A DNA stretch of 64,000 nucleotides from Cristatella mucedo (lineage: Eukaryota; Bryozoa; Phylactolaemata; Cristatellidae): NCBI GenBank assembly GCA_009760855.2, contig WPIO01000116.1, positions 778,001 through 842,000 on the forward strand, written 5' to 3'. The notes under the pieces were generated by a model, which was not told the DNA's origin, did not search any database, and saw only the letters and a program-made list of their open reading frames with translations. Positions 22,621 through 34,609 of this stretch are shown here, piece by piece (position 1 is the first letter of the stretch; every line of letters begins with the position of its first letter). Both the position numbers and the translations under genes were made by a program.

Positions 22621-22867
22621 AAAACTATTTTGTTCTAGAAGTTACTTGACGGCAGCAATGCACGGGCAGGAATTTAATGCATTGCTATAACTGTTAACGT
22701 GTCTTAAAAATCATCCGAAATCGCTGCTACAGCAGATGGCCCTTTGGCCATACTTACTTAGGGAGTCGCACCAGGGACCCAACTATTGTTAAGCTCTTAA
22801 TACTAGCTTTTATTAAGTACAAGTGTCTATAGTTTACTAATTGTGAGGTAAATAATTGCTTGTGTAA
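22621..22867. other. Unassigned
   Basis: Nothing recognisable. Confidence 0.3.
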
Positions 22868-23192
22868 AGTACTAGTGGTTCAGGTCCGATCTCAGTGGGA
22901 GACTCCAGAGTATTGACGTGAACGGACAAAGATCATCTGAAGTACCTCTGAAATATGGAGTACCTCACGGCTCCGTGCTAGGTCCTGTTCTTTTCACAGT
23001 TTATACTCTCCCTCTTGCTGATGCGATTGCCAAGCACAATCTAGGCTTTCACTTCTATGCGGATGACACTCAGTTGTACCTTTGCTTTGATCCCTCTCAG
23101 CCTTCGAGCACCTCAAATTCTCTCAACTCACTTGCTGCATGCATTGATGACATCCGCACATGGATGGCAGCAAATTTTCTAAAACAATACGA
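22868..23192 (+). mobile_element. L2-A LINE, RT motif B-C region (interrupted)
   Basis: Open frame 22918-23190 encodes YGVPHGSVLGPVLFTVYTLPLADAI (RT motif B region) and [24 protein letters not shown] (motif C with both catalytic Asp). It is interrupted after AANFLK.YDD by a minus-strand L2-A tail and resumes at 23590. Confidence 0.88.
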
Positions 23193-23589
23193 TGATAATA
23201 ATAATAATAATAACATTGCACTTGATAAAGCGCCCTCAGAGAACTTAATCTCTTTCTAGGCGCTTTACATTTGCTGCAAAGTGATACGCAATAGAATAGT
23301 AAGTAAAATCATGCTTGAAAAACAAACAAAATGAATAACATGGTTAGGGGTTACATGCACTGGGTCAGCAAGCAAATGTGGTTAGTGGCAGCATGAACAG
23401 TGTCAGCACGCATAAGCACATCGAGGACGAATCACAAGGACCCACTAAATGCTGTCCTAAATAGGTATGTTTTTAAGTTTCTTTTAAATGTGGTCAGGTC
23501 AGGGGATGTTCTGATGCAGGTCGGGAGGGAGTTCCAGGCTGTGGGAGCATACGAGCTAAATGCACGGTCTCCAAAGGATTTAAGGTTTG
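23193..23589 (-). mobile_element. L2-A LINE nested inside L2-A
   Basis: AAT-repeat tail, GATAAAGCGCCCTCAGAGAA hairpin arm, 3' UTR and ~40 codons of RT, minus strand. Flanked on both sides by one plus-strand L2-A that would otherwise be continuous (host GATGAT | AAAATTAACTTGCTAG). Confidence 0.88.
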
Positions 23590-24560
23590 TAAAATTAACT
23601 TGCTAGTTCTCGGCAAACCCAGTGTGATTCAGAGATTGGAAAGGGTGACCCTCAAAATTGGCTCTACCAGCATATCTCCAGTTAAATCAGCTCGAAATCT
23701 AGGTGTCATATTCCAAAGCGACCTCTCGTTAGACGACCATATCAGCTCCACAGTCAAATCCGCCTACTTTCAGCTTCATAACATTGCTAAAATTCGGGCT
23801 TGTTTAGATAAAGATACCACGTCCAAGTGGGTCCATGCATTCGTGACATCCCGTCTCGACTTCTGCAGCTCACTGCTCACTGGCCTACCACCATGTGCGA
23901 TCAGGTGAATGCAGCTGGTACGAAACTTTGAAGCTAGGCTTGTCTGTCGTGAGCGTCGCAGTTGCTACATTACTCTACTTCTCGCCGACCTGCACTGGCT
24001 ACCAGTCAAGCAACGGGTTGACTTCAAGGTTTTGTCGCTCACTTTTACTTCCCTTCATTCTATGGCACCAGCCTATCTCTCAGATATACTGCCCCATCAG
24101 GCCAAGCATCGTACCACCCGCTTTTCAGAATTTAACAGTCTACAAGTACCTCGTACAAACCTTATATCCTTTGGAGACCGTGCATTTAGTTCGTATGCTC
24201 CCAAAGCCTGGAACTCCCTCCCAACCTGCGTCAGAATATCCACTGACCTGACCACATTTAAAAGAAACTTAAAAACACACCTATTTAGGACAGCATTTAG
24301 TGGGTCCCTGTGGTTCGTCCTTGATGTGCTTATGCGTGCTGACACTGTGCATGCTGCCGCTAACCACATTTGCATGCTGACCCTGTGCATGTCATCCCTA
24401 ACCATATTATTCATTTTGTTTGTTTTTCAAGCATGATTTTACTTACCATTCAATTGTATTTCACTTTGCAGCAAATGTGAAGCGCCTAGAAAGAGATTAA
24501 GTTCTCTGAGGGCGCTTTATAAAGTTCATTATTATTACTACTATTATTATTATTACCGGT
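23590..24560 (+). mobile_element. L2-A LINE, continuation to the 3' end
   Basis: Resumes at KLTC/LVLGKPSVIQRLERVTLKIG and runs through SRLDFCSSLLTGLPPCAIR (23600-23908), one frame break near 23905, and 23909-24436 ([14 protein letters not shown] ... [15 protein letters not shown]). The hairpin and (ATT)n tail end at about 24556. Confidence 0.88.
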
Positions 24561-25029
24561 GTATGCAGTTTGCTAATTATAAAATAATGAAAATATTTAC
24601 TCGTGATGTTACTAAACATTTATTTTATTGTTCTACGAGCTGCCGACAAGTATCGAGGTAACTAGCACTGAAATTCCTAACCAGATATGGCTTTTTAAGC
24701 AAGAATTAATGCTTTGACAAAATGGTATGTGTCCTCGGGAAAGTTCAATCACTTTGAGCACAGCAAAGAAATCGTTGCATTCGGAGAGCGACACTGCGGC
24801 TGGCATCAGCACCAACCGGAAGTCAGATCATGGCAAGACTGCCATCACCACGCAAATTATTTTCTATTGAGGAAAGCCAGAGCAGAGCCACAGAGTGGAC
24901 GAATTTTTTCACGGATTAATTGTAAAAATGTATGAGAGGGGTTTGCCGACAGCATGGAGCTTATACATGATTCCACTCTAAATGTTCATGAATGCAGAGC
25001 TGCTAGTAAGTAAACCGTAGGTGGCAGAT
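24561..25029. other. Unassigned
   Basis: No recognisable gene or repeat. Confidence 0.3.
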
Positions 25030-25460
25030 TACAAGGGGTAATTTTGAATTTGTACAGCGACGTAACTTAAAAAGCATTGACGTGGATACATTGTTGAAAT
25101 CCGTTTGTGATGCCGGTCTTTTTTACCTGCACCCAGAATCTACCGACAGCCTCAATTCCCTCACTGATGCAGTAAAGACAGCACTTGAGCGTGCTCTTGA
25201 CATAGCATAATCAGAGAATTGCAGAGTCAGGAGAGCAGTTGAGGTAGTGAGTAGCGGTGCCCTTGACAAGCAGGCTCCCGTTCATCCTATGCGTGCAGAC
25301 AGTCGTGGAGATTTATGAGAATTTACAAAAAAACTCGTAAAGATGCGCCCTTTCACGCACAGGCTTAAAAGCCGTTTTAAAAAATCTGGGTCTGATGCAG
25401 ATCTAGTCAATCTTGAATACTTCCTTCAAGTTTACAACCGGAAACCTAAAAAGCTAGCTC
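25030..25460 (+). mobile_element. L2-type LINE, endonuclease-RT linker fragment
   Basis: The plus strand reads RRNLKSIDVDTLLKSVCDAGLF, ALERALDIA, then ALDKQAPVHPMRADSR and a Lys/Arg-rich part (FKKSGSDADLVNLEYFL). The LDKxAP block followed by a basic helix is typical of the L2/CR1 segment between endonuclease and RT. It is interrupted at about 25208-25255 by a ~45-bp piece resembling the L2-B 3' region (9665-9700). It has an in-frame stop. Subfamily probably B. Confidence 0.7.
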
Positions 25461-25484
25461 CACAAAGCCACAAAGATAATACGT

Positions 25485-26460
25485 GTGTTGCCCACAAGAG
25501 TTTTGTATAGCCAGCTCACAGCCATAGTAGCTTTCGCTAGGCATTCGGTAGCTAACAGATTTTATCTCACGTAATAAAGAGGAAGTGAGAAGCATAGCAG
25601 AGTCAGGTGAGGTAGCGAGTAGGACGGAAATAGCAGCTCAGGACTGCTGGAAAGGATGGCCCATAGTCGGCAGCAGAAGAGGAGTTATTGCATACGAATT
25701 CTGGAAGCGAGTTCGGTTTTATCGTCACAAAGTTTGAAGAAGTTCTCCGAAATCCAAGATCAAATTACGGCAAGGCAAGCATTCCGTATATTTGTTACTT
25801 CAGAAAATTCCGACGATTTTAATGACAAATACAGCTGGGTATCGTCAGCATAAGAGTGATATCCTATTCCATGGGTCTCAATTACTTTTCCCAGAGGTTG
25901 AGTATAAATAGAGAATAGCAAGAGACAGAGAAAGGACCCTTGAGGGACTCCACAAGTGACCCTTCTCGTGTGTGAGACCTGACCCTAGCACGACACGGAT
26001 TGAACACGATCAGGCAAGTACAATTTGAACCACGCCAGTGCCTCGTCTGCAAGACCGATCGTCGTTTTTCATCGTTCAGATAGAATATCGTCATCAATGG
26101 CGTCGAAGGCAGCTGATAGATCTAGCATATGGCAGTGGAATTCACTTCATTGTTGCCACATAGAATGTCATTGTTAACACGGAGGAGAGCTCTTTCATTG
26201 GAGTGCTACCCCTTGAATTCCCATTCACATGTTTATGACATTTTTTTTCATTCCAATATGCGCAACCAGCTGCTTAGTGGAAATTATTTCAAGAATCTTT
26301 GGCGAAAAGGAAAGAGGGGATACTGGGCGATAGTTTGTAAGGACCTCCGTGTCTAATCCAGGCTTGTTAAGAATAGGTCTAACGCATAATTGGCGACATC
26401 GAGACCTTATGCTAAGCAGGTCCTGTTTTTTGTCGCATATCCGAGGACAGCTCATAAATA
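25485..26460 (-). mobile_element. L2-B LINE with RT catalytic core, minus strand
   Basis: Read on the minus strand from 26455: LTNYRPVSPLSF (RT motif 1), DLSAAFDAIDDDILSE (motif A with catalytic Asp), the GVPQGSF block (motif B), [17 protein letters not shown] (motif C). The frame then jumps, by an internal deletion near 25705, to the C-terminal and 3' UTR part. It shows the full set of L2-group RT motifs for family B, though the copy is dead. Confidence 0.85.
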
Positions 26461-26924
26461 GTCACAGCGAAGATAGCAGCGGAATACCCGAAGGCTTCAA
26501 GGAGAAGTCAAGTAAAAGTCTACACCACCCTAGGAGTGTCCTGAGGCCGCTCTCTGGCGCAGGGAGGAATGCTTAACCCAACTTGCCCTCTGAAATTGCA
26601 GATGTCGCGAAAATAATCAAAGGCATGGCCCCACGATCGAATAATTGTTTAAGGCACCTTAACAAATAAAATATATTAGAACGTTGTCTTAAGATTTTAA
26701 AATTTTGACCGAGATGGAAGGAATTACAAATATTAGGCTAACCACATTTAAACCGAATTAAACCAGATGCGACACATCTATAAAACAAGAAATTACAGAT
26801 CTATGCATCTTATATGACTTATTTCCCAAATTATCGAGCCTTAATCTACATCTGAATAAATTTGTGCAGCTTATTTTTGTGTGTGATAGTGACTTAGAAA
26901 CAGCTCAATTTACTTTGCAGCTGT
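26461..26924. other. Unassigned
   Basis: AT-rich DNA, nothing recognised. Confidence 0.3.
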
Positions 26925-27555
26925 AATAATAATAATAACAATAATAATGTTAACATTAACCAACTTAATATAACGCCCTCAGATAACTCCATTTTTTCTA
27001 GGCGCTTTACATTTGCTGAAAAGGAAGCACGATAGAATAATTAGTGATATAGTGGTAGGATGGTTAGTGGTAGGATGGTTAGCTCGATAAACAACTAGAA
27101 AAACATGGTTAGTGGTGACGTGTACACATGCACAGAGTCAGCATGCACGTGTGGTTAGTGGCAGCATGCACAGTGTAAGCACGCATAAGTACATACAGGT
27201 TGAAACACAGGGACTCAGTAAATGCTGTCATAAATAGGTGCGTTTTAAACTTTTTATTAAATTTAGCTAGGTCAGGGGGCGTCATGATGCAAGTTCGGAG
27301 TTAGTTCCAGGCTTTGGGAGCATTCAAACTAAACGCACGGTGTCCAAAGGATTTGAGGTGTGTACGAGGTTTAGATAAACAGTTAGATTCCAAAAACGAG
27401 TGTTACGATGCCTAGCCTGGTGGGAGAAAGTCTGATAGGTAGTCTGGAGCTAAAGAATGAAGGGACCTTCAAGTGAGCGAAAAAGCCTTGAAGTCCATGC
27501 GTTGCTTGACAGATCGCCGGCGCAGTTGCTGTAAGGCAGAGCTAAGAAAGCATTA
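26925..27555 (-). mobile_element. L2-A LINE 3' fragment, minus strand
   Basis: AAT-repeat tail, hairpin complement, 3' UTR with a short duplication (GGTAGGATGGTTAG twice, 27053-27080), and damaged RT C-terminus. Confidence 0.8.
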
Positions 27556-28088
27556 TTTTTGTTTCTAAATATGGCTATCGAGTTTTTTAAGCACCCAATC
27601 TCATGAAAATTAGTTGCAACCAAAGAATGGTTTAAACCCTATATGCAATTTTTTCAACTCAGGTAATCGTAAGAAATGTTCAGAACGATTATTCATCGGA
27701 CGCCTGCAAATCTTGGACTATGGTTCTGCAGGTGCAAAAATTAAGGACGTATAAAATCCAATTGCTTATTGTGTGGTAAGGCTCATACTTCTTCAATGCT
27801 CTCAGTTGTGAGAGGATACTGTGTCAACTAGACAATTCTGCACCACTGAAGACGAACGACATTGAACAGTTTGCAGCCAACTGGCCGCATTAGTAGGGTT
27901 TTAGCTGGTCTCTTGCCAGCCGAATGGTAGGATGAGTATTGAAACCTATATCATGAAGTTTATCTTGGGCTATATATTCACGAGGGAATTATTAACTGCC
28001 TGAGAGCAATTAAATCGCACGAGAAGTTCGATTTTCAGCAGCCTATTGCACGCAGCCGAGGCCAATAGTGTTTGCAGAGCCTTGCAGC

Positions 28089-28090
<2 letters not shown>
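27556..28090. other. Unassigned
   Basis: Nothing recognisable. Confidence 0.3.
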
Positions 28091-28166
<76 letters not shown>

Positions 28167-28200
28167 TGAGAGAGAGAGAGAAAGAGAGAGCAGAAAGCAG
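28091..28200. repeat. (GA)n microsatellite, ~105 bp
   Basis: GA dinucleotides with a few A/T interruptions. Arg-Glu and Ser-Leu repeat frames over it are artefacts. Confidence 0.97.
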
Positions 28201-30584
28201 AGAGAATGGAGAAGAGAGAATAGAGCAGCAGCTCACCAAGTGCTCCATAAACGAAAGACTCACTAGTTGGCACTAAAGTATAGAGAAACGGAGGAAGGTG
28301 GGAGACGTTTCCCGGCAATCGCGGCTACTGCGAGGACCTCCAAGGGTTATGGTTAAGACTGCAGTTCACTGCAAAGAAAGGCAGGAAAACTGCTAAAATG
28401 TATGAATGCACTCCATAAATTTACTCATAATTTACGCCCTTACCGCAGACGGTAAGGCACGACTTATATGGCTCTAGAGCTCTGGTTAAACCTATGAGCT
28501 TCTAGGGCAGAGGTTAAACTGTAGGGGTTGTCTTCAACTTAGCGCCCGGAAGGTTAACGAGCTTGTATGCTGTGCAGCCAGCACCGATAGCAGAAGGAGT
28601 CACTAACCACTCTACAAGGTGTAGTTGAATTAGCAATACTCTTTGCGAGCAGTACACGTCTGCGAGCCGGAGACGGACCACTCATTCACTCACGACTCCG
28701 GGAGCTGAAAGAGAGACCGGCGAGAAAGGATCGCATCACTGGGTGGCCATTCAGTCATGCCTCCACCCTATCAGTGGTAAGCTCCCGGCCGCAGAGTCGT
28801 AATGCACTCCAGCCCTGTCAGCCTAGGACGGGCAACGTGGTGGCCATGCTAGGCCCCCAAAACCTGCGGGCTAGAAACGTTGCTTAAACCACGTGCAAGC
28901 AATTACCTCAAAACACTTGCAGTTTACATGACATAAGAAAATCATTCTAGAAAAGTCTCGAAGCTAATGTTATTAAGATACATGCTCGAGAGTACCTCAA
29001 CAACTTTATTGATCCTCGAGAGGTAATCTTGATAAGCTGCGGTTGTTAAACCGGATGTGGTATATGTGTGCTTTGGAAGCGGCCCGGGCGTCACAGCCAC
29101 GCAAATATAAATGCGGCTGAGATAATAGCTAAAATGCAATCAATCTTTTTATTTTAATTTCTTTTCAAAGTTGAGGCTTTGAAAGAATTTCTACAGGGAG
29201 TTTTTAGTCGCAATATTAGTTCAGAGTAGGGCAATATATTGGTTGGAACTAAAATTTAGATTTTATTTTAAATTTGTGCATAACGAAGCATCCGCTAACT
29301 TTTAAAAGTGTCTATTTCCGTGTACACATAATCGCTTAGCGCATTCTTTTGAATATATTACCTACAGATTCTAGTTGAAAAGGGATATGGCATTCAGCAG
29401 TTATTAAGCTCAAGTAATAATTTGAGTTTAAAGGTCAAGAAAATACTGAGAACGTTGGTGCAAAATTCGAATATTTTCTTGGGTTAGCTTTCAAAAGGCA
29501 AAGATGGCTGAAACGGGATCGGAATTTTAAGTATGTCTGCCGCTAAGGAAAATAATTAGGTAAGCCATGTTTATCTTGAAAGCTAACCGGAAGAAATGTA
29601 TCCGTAATAAAAAACTCACCAATCTTTCCCTTATTTGCGACTGTAGTCTGAACTAGTTAAAATGTGATGTACATCAAGCTAAATAGTTCAGCTGGTGTAA
29701 GAGAAATTGTGACTATTAAAAAATTAAATTTACCAGGTAATATTATAGCTTTTAAATTCCATAACTCGGCCAATACTTAATAGATTGACGTGAAAATAGT
29801 AGTGAAAGGAAGACCATGTTTCTAAATTTTTCTGAAGATTATTTTTATTTCAGATAGATGATTAGAAATATTTAGGCATACGAGTGATCCGACTGAAACA
29901 GAGAACATGCCTAATTGAGACATACTGTTCCAGGCTAGATACACTTGCTGTATAACTGATGGCCTGCTTTGGACTTTCAGCGGATTGACGACTGAGCCTT
30001 TTCTTTTATTTTCAATCTGAGCTCGTCTTTATACCTTCTATCGGCCTTAATGCGTTGGTTGATTGAAATTGTAGGGCCGTCATTATTTGCTTCCCAACAG
30101 GCATTCACACTCTCACCCATGGTACCCAAGACAGAACCGTCCAAAGTACAGATTCCTCGTAGTCCTATAGCAAGTTTTTAGGTCTGCCGTCTGTTTTTCT
30201 TCTTTTTTCTTCTAGTCATGTGAGCTGCAGTTGCATTTATTCCATTTGAGGCTAATTGTTGCTGTGATACGATAAGATCCGACGATGGAGGTCATCTTGA
30301 CTGCAGCACTTGGTGGCAGCTCTACGAGACTGGTACCTGGCGTTTAAATGGCGGCCCAGACAGGTCTACGACGTAGCATAGGATTTCCATGATGGCCATG
30401 CAGTTAGCCTAAGGAAAAGGGAAAGAACTCCACATCGCCACGATTCCACGTGAAATGGCTTCCCTCTAGCCCGGCACCAACTCCTAGTTGGCATCAATGA
30501 TCCAGAAGAACCAGGAAGCCAATAGCTCGAGTGACACTGTTGTGTAAAGAAAGGTTGTGATACATGGTGTCATTTAACACACAT
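28201..30584. other. Unassigned; GC-rich island at 28540-28890
   Basis: The interval 28540-28890 and the part 30270-30540 are GC-richer and compositionally unlike their AT-rich surroundings, which suggests old transposon remnants, but I recognise no motif. The interval 28900-30270 is AT-rich and featureless. Confidence 0.35.
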
Positions 30585-30885
30585 CTGACGTCGCTGGCAT
30601 GCAGGCTGGCGGAACAATGCTAACAGCGTCAAGAAAGCAGGATTGATTTTACTGTTTAAGGTCTAAGGTATGTATGCTAAGCAGAACGAACCGTGTGAGG
30701 AGTCACGCACTATGGAATCATACGCAAGCACTCCTGCAATTATGCTCATTACCCAAGGTCGCGTCCTATGTGAGAGCAATCACTAGACAGGAGAGAGTGC
30801 AAAATTGACTCGTGATAACTGTCAAATAGAAACATCGTTGAACGTCACAGAACATTTTCCGTGTGTTCGAGCACACGTATTCGCA
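30585..30885 (+). repeat. R repeat, copy 2
   Basis: Shares TGACGTCGCTGGCATGCA, ATGCTAACAGCG.CAAGAAAGCA, GGAATCATACGCAAGCACTC and CTAGACAGGAGAGAGTGCAA with 4990-5265 and 49690-49870. Confidence 0.6.
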
Positions 30886-30889
30886 CACT

Positions 30890-31099
30890 TGTGTGTTTGT
30901 GTGTGTGTGTGTATAAATAAGTAAATAAATCCTAGCTGATTAAACAGCCTCTTTGTGTATAGCGACAAAAGACCCTTAATGGCTATCAGCACAACTTGCA
31001 GTGGAGATAAATGATCGCCCACCGCAGGAATCGAACTCACGACCACGGGACTGAGGTCGTGAAAGCAACCGCGTACTTAGTGTGCCATCGCGGCTCACC
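30890..31099 (-). mobile_element. tRNA-derived SINE, minus strand
   Basis: On the minus strand the head (31099 to ~31015) reads like a tRNA: GCCGCGATGGCACACTAAG near the start holds an A-box-like TGGCNNACTA, and GAGTTCGATTCC (complement of 31027-31038) is a good B box. A ~100-bp body follows, ending in a (CA)n tail at 30890-30912. A head with pol III boxes plus a simple-repeat tail fits a SINE rather than a functional tRNA. Confidence 0.65.
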
Positions 31100-31203
31100 A
31101 TTGTGTGCGCGCGTGCACACGCATGTGTGTGGGTGTGCATGTGTGTGTGTGTGTGTGCGCGTGTGTGCGCGTGTGTGTGTGTGTGTTTGCGTGTGCTCAT
31201 GTC
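31100..31203. repeat. (GT)n/(GC)-rich microsatellite
   Basis: Interrupted GTGTGT/GCGT array directly upstream of the SINE. All open frames over it are artefacts. Confidence 0.9.
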
Positions 31204-31204
31204 T

Positions 31205-31975
31205 GAAACTCCACGAAGCCACAAACTTAAGGGTGTTATGCAGGAGAGTTTTTGCATAGCTCACTCACAACCCTAGCAGTTGTTGATACTCGATCTGTAG
31301 CTAAAGAGTTCCTCCTACGCAACAAAGAGAAAGTGAAAAGAATAGGGGAGAGGCCTGAGAGCCGTTGAGGTAGCGAGTAGCATGGCAGATGCAGCTCCGG
31401 AGCGCTGGAAAAACTTTTTTATTGTCGGCAGGAAGATATTATTTGTCATTGTGTAAGTACCGTGCAAGCGCGTTCGACAGTCGAGGGTCTGCAGAGCAAA
31501 TGTGTCTGCCGGAAATAGTGTTTACGCAGAGGAATGAAACAAATGATTTCTTGTCCGTGCAGGTTCCAACGGCACGATCAGGTGGAAACTGTTGCAGCAG
31601 TTCAGCAGGGTGTTGAGGTGCCTAGCCGTGGCGGGCGTTACGGTCAGCGAAAGAGTCAGGCAGCCATTCTAGCTCTTTAAGCAGAGAAGAATCACGGTGG
31701 AACCTCTTGAGAATTTCGAACTAGCCTATTAGCCATATTCATAGGCGGTTGCAGTGGCCTAGTGGCTTTTTCAGAAAACCAGCAAAAGTTGTGAATTGCA
31801 ATAACACAGCCGGAGACAGAACAAAGGAGCTTATAAAATTCTTTGCAAGCCACCGTGGAAGACAGTTCCTAATCTTGGATAGGAATTCGACTTAATGCCT
31901 AGCTGTAGAAGCAGTATTCCTAAAGAACCTTCATGAAATCTAGACGGCTATCGAATACTGCAACTAAATGCTGTG
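31205..31975 (-). mobile_element. L2-B LINE 3' part, minus strand
   Basis: Begins with AACTCCACGAAGCCACAAAC and the GTTATGCAGGAGAGTTTT block and follows the B copy through the C-terminal RT region to about 31975, with many indels. Closely matched by 51070-51830, with shared flanks on both sides, so it moved as part of a larger duplication. Confidence 0.75.
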
Positions 31976-32209
31976 CCGATGGCGAGAATGAACGAAAATT
32001 GGGTTGCATAGTTTCAGTTAACGCGATGCTGACATTTGCAAGCTTTTCTGAGGGATCCCCGCCAACAGCATCGAGAAAGCAAGCCTGATTTTATTCTTGA
32101 ACGCCTACGGTGACCAGAACGGGTGGTAATGGGCTCCATGCAATATAACATAAAATGCGACCACTCCTAAAGCGAGGTGAATTGCCTAAGGTCTCCTCAA
32201 AATCAAATT
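31976..32209 (+). repeat. R repeat, copy 3
   Basis: Shares ATGAACGAAAATTGGGTTGC, CGCCAACAGCAT, the AAGCCTGATTTTA block and CTAAAGCGAGGTGAATTGCC with 50765-51050 and 51835-52060. Confidence 0.65.
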
Positions 32210-32575
32210 CAAAGCATTACACAAGAGAGCGAGCTACCTTTACGTAAGGTATTTCATCACAATATACGCATAGTAGAACTGCACCCCTCATTTGACAGTT
32301 CAACGGTCAGCTGACCATGGGCACTACTTAAGCACGAGGCGACGACCGTGGACAGTTCGTACTAAAAGAGACTAGTCTAAGAATTTGCTTTGCCAGCAAG
32401 CGCTGCGGCTTTCACAAGGCTATTCACTGACGTTATTTCACTTACTCTATCGGTAAACAATTTTGATCCGTTCGATTGAGACATTTATAATCGCTGAAGT
32501 CGCTTTTTCACAGTTTTCTTAGAGACGAATAAAACACTGGGTTGGAGCAGAAGTCAACGTACTTTTCGTTCGTCT
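32210..32575 (-). repeat. GPCR 3'-flank repeat without its gene
   Basis: Matches the 3' flank of the GPCR pseudogene (52060-52440) closely: AGAGACTAGTCTAAGAAT, GTTCGATTGAGACATTTA, CTTAGAGACGAATAAAA and CAGAAGTCA.CGTAC occur in the same order. At ~32570, where the receptor stop codon should follow, sequence switches to that of 59850. It marks a lost or never-copied GPCR. Confidence 0.65.
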
Positions 32576-33214
32576 AACTACCATTCGATCATAATGAACT
32601 AGAGTACCTCCGGAGATTATTATTGGCCTTATTATACTAATTATAATGTGCAATCTGGTGCATCTGAGTCATCAGTTCAGCTTGATTAAGGACCTCAGTG
32701 ACCGGTGACAGGCCCCCCCTGCCCACGAACCTGCCACCACAACAATACTCTGACGATCGGCCCTAGAGCTGACAGATATATGTATATAAATAGAACTTTA
32801 AATATTGGAGATACCTATTCCAAAGTTATGACATTAGTTTCAGAAGCTAGTTGCGTCGCTTGAGCTTCTATTGAAATATTTCTTACAGTTCCTTTATTTT
32901 AATGTGTACTGCCCACTGCTTTGCCACTTTTTCAAGAATCTTTGACCACTTGGGGAAGAAAGGAGAGTTGGCGATAGTTTTCTTGTAAGTGCAGCAAGAC
33001 TGCAACAATCTGAACGCCTCAAGTCATTTTAAATCAATCCAAGACATCGCGTCGAGTCACTTTTTAATGGACCGTTATAGATTTCCGTATTTTCAATACA
33101 AATTGCCCTAAAATGTACGTTCGTGATTGGTTTATAGGCTGTGGTTTCACTTTTCGTACGGTACACTTAATACGCAAGAGAATTTGGATTTTCTCTCATT
33201 AGCTTTGCTTAAAA

Positions 33215-33492
33215 TTAGTAATAGCAATAACACATTTAATGTAGCCCCATCAAAGAACCCAATCTCTTTATGAGAGCTTAACATAATCTGCAAACGAAAC
33301 ACAATTAGTGGTTAGTAATAATATGCTCAATAAACAAGAAGAATTACATTGTTAAAGGTAATATGCCCAGGGTCAGCATGCAATTGTAGTTAGTGGCAGT
33401 GTGAAACAGTGTCAGCATGCATAAGCATATAAAGGACGAATTACAGGGACCCACTACATCTTGAAATAAGTAAGTGCGTTTTTAATTTCTTG
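33215..33492 (-). mobile_element. L2-A LINE 3' fragment, minus strand
   Basis: Hairpin complement, 3' UTR and a few codons of the RT end. It sits at the same position as 60480-60724 in the partner duplication, so the insertion predates the duplication. Confidence 0.75.
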
Positions 33493-33499
33493 GTAACAA

Positions 33500-33895
33500 T
33501 CCTTCATAGATTGCCTTATCGTCTTGGGCCATTGCTGTCAATTGCCTTGCAGTACCCAAGGTTTAGGGCTCACCATGGACAGGCAATATGTGCGAGCTTA
33601 GTAAACTTTACGTGGCATGATAGTTGGATCGGCAAACAACTAATCACTAGTCAATGTGAAACGGATTGCGGTAGAAGACAGCCCGTTGCCGTCAATAACC
33701 GTGCATTGCCCACGACTGGACGTTCACGATTGCTTAAACGGATGTGGTTGCGCCTTTAAAGGGGAGTGTACAGCAAGCTGTCAAAAAGGTTTGAGCTTAT
33801 CTGAGCAACTGTGCGTCAATTGCAATGAACCGTTAGGGATTGGCATACGTCCGCAGGTTATTGCCGTCGATTGCAGTGCATTGCCATATATTTAA
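33500..33895. repeat. Degenerate ~170-bp satellite-like repeat
   Basis: Core motif GATTGCAGTGCATTGC and variants at about 33530, 33692 and 33869, i.e. spaced ~160-175 bp, with GTTGCCGTC/ATTGCCGTCG just ahead of the core. The matching part of the partner duplication lies at 60930-61310, and a much longer array lies at 61850-63540. Confidence 0.55.
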
Positions 33896-34063
33896 CCCGC
33901 ATAATTGGTATACGATATTCGCCTGCACAGTTACCTGTTAAGTGGAACGAGAGTTTCAGTTTCGCTAAGCCAATCTTGTCAATTTTTTACAGGTTTCTAT
34001 ACTAGTCCCGACTATGGCCGGCTATTTTCGGGCGTTGCTAGCAGTTAAGGAATAAAGCTAACG

Positions 34064-34195
34064 TTGTTCTTGTTGTTTATTGAGCATGATACCACTAACC
34101 ATCCGATCGTGCTTCCTTTTCAGCAAATGCAAAGTGCCAACAGAGATATTAAGCTGTCTGAGAGGGCATCATCAAATTTAGTATTATTATTATAA
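34064..34195 (+). mobile_element. L2 LINE 3' tail
   Basis: TGAGCATGATACCACTAACC, hairpin-like part and ATT tail. The same insertion is present in the partner at 61480-61575. Confidence 0.7.
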
Positions 34196-34609
34196 AGCAG
34201 CTTGAAAATGCTACGGTTTCTCTTGAGACGAAGCCAATTAACATGTGCTATTCAACTGGAGCTTGGCACTGCCAATCTATTTGCCTACGATTGGCCGTGG
34301 GTTGGAATTATGGCCCGACACTTGTTGTTAGTTTTCATTAATTGCTCGCAATTGTAGTTGGGTTATTAGTTAAAAGATGTGATCGAACTTTCAAAACAGT
34401 GAGCTGTGATTCGTAAGAAACCTTGGAGCACGGCGCATTCACTTGTGGGGTGTTTGTGAACCTCAGCAGTTATCATCTAATTGTGCACTCTCGGGTAGCA
34501 CGCCCACGTGAGAACGTGTAAAGAGCGACAGTGTAAGAAAGGAAGAGTACAGGTCGGCCGCTCCAACTGTCTCAAGTTACAAAGCAGCTGAATAGCTTTA
34601 CGGGTATTT

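Noticed and set aside
28043-28318. Arg-Glu and Ser-Leu repeat ORFs
   Set aside because: Translation of a (GA)n tract on both strands.
31015-31099. Functional tRNA gene on the minus strand
   Set aside because: The B box is good, but the cloverleaf is poor and a SINE body with simple-repeat tail follows.
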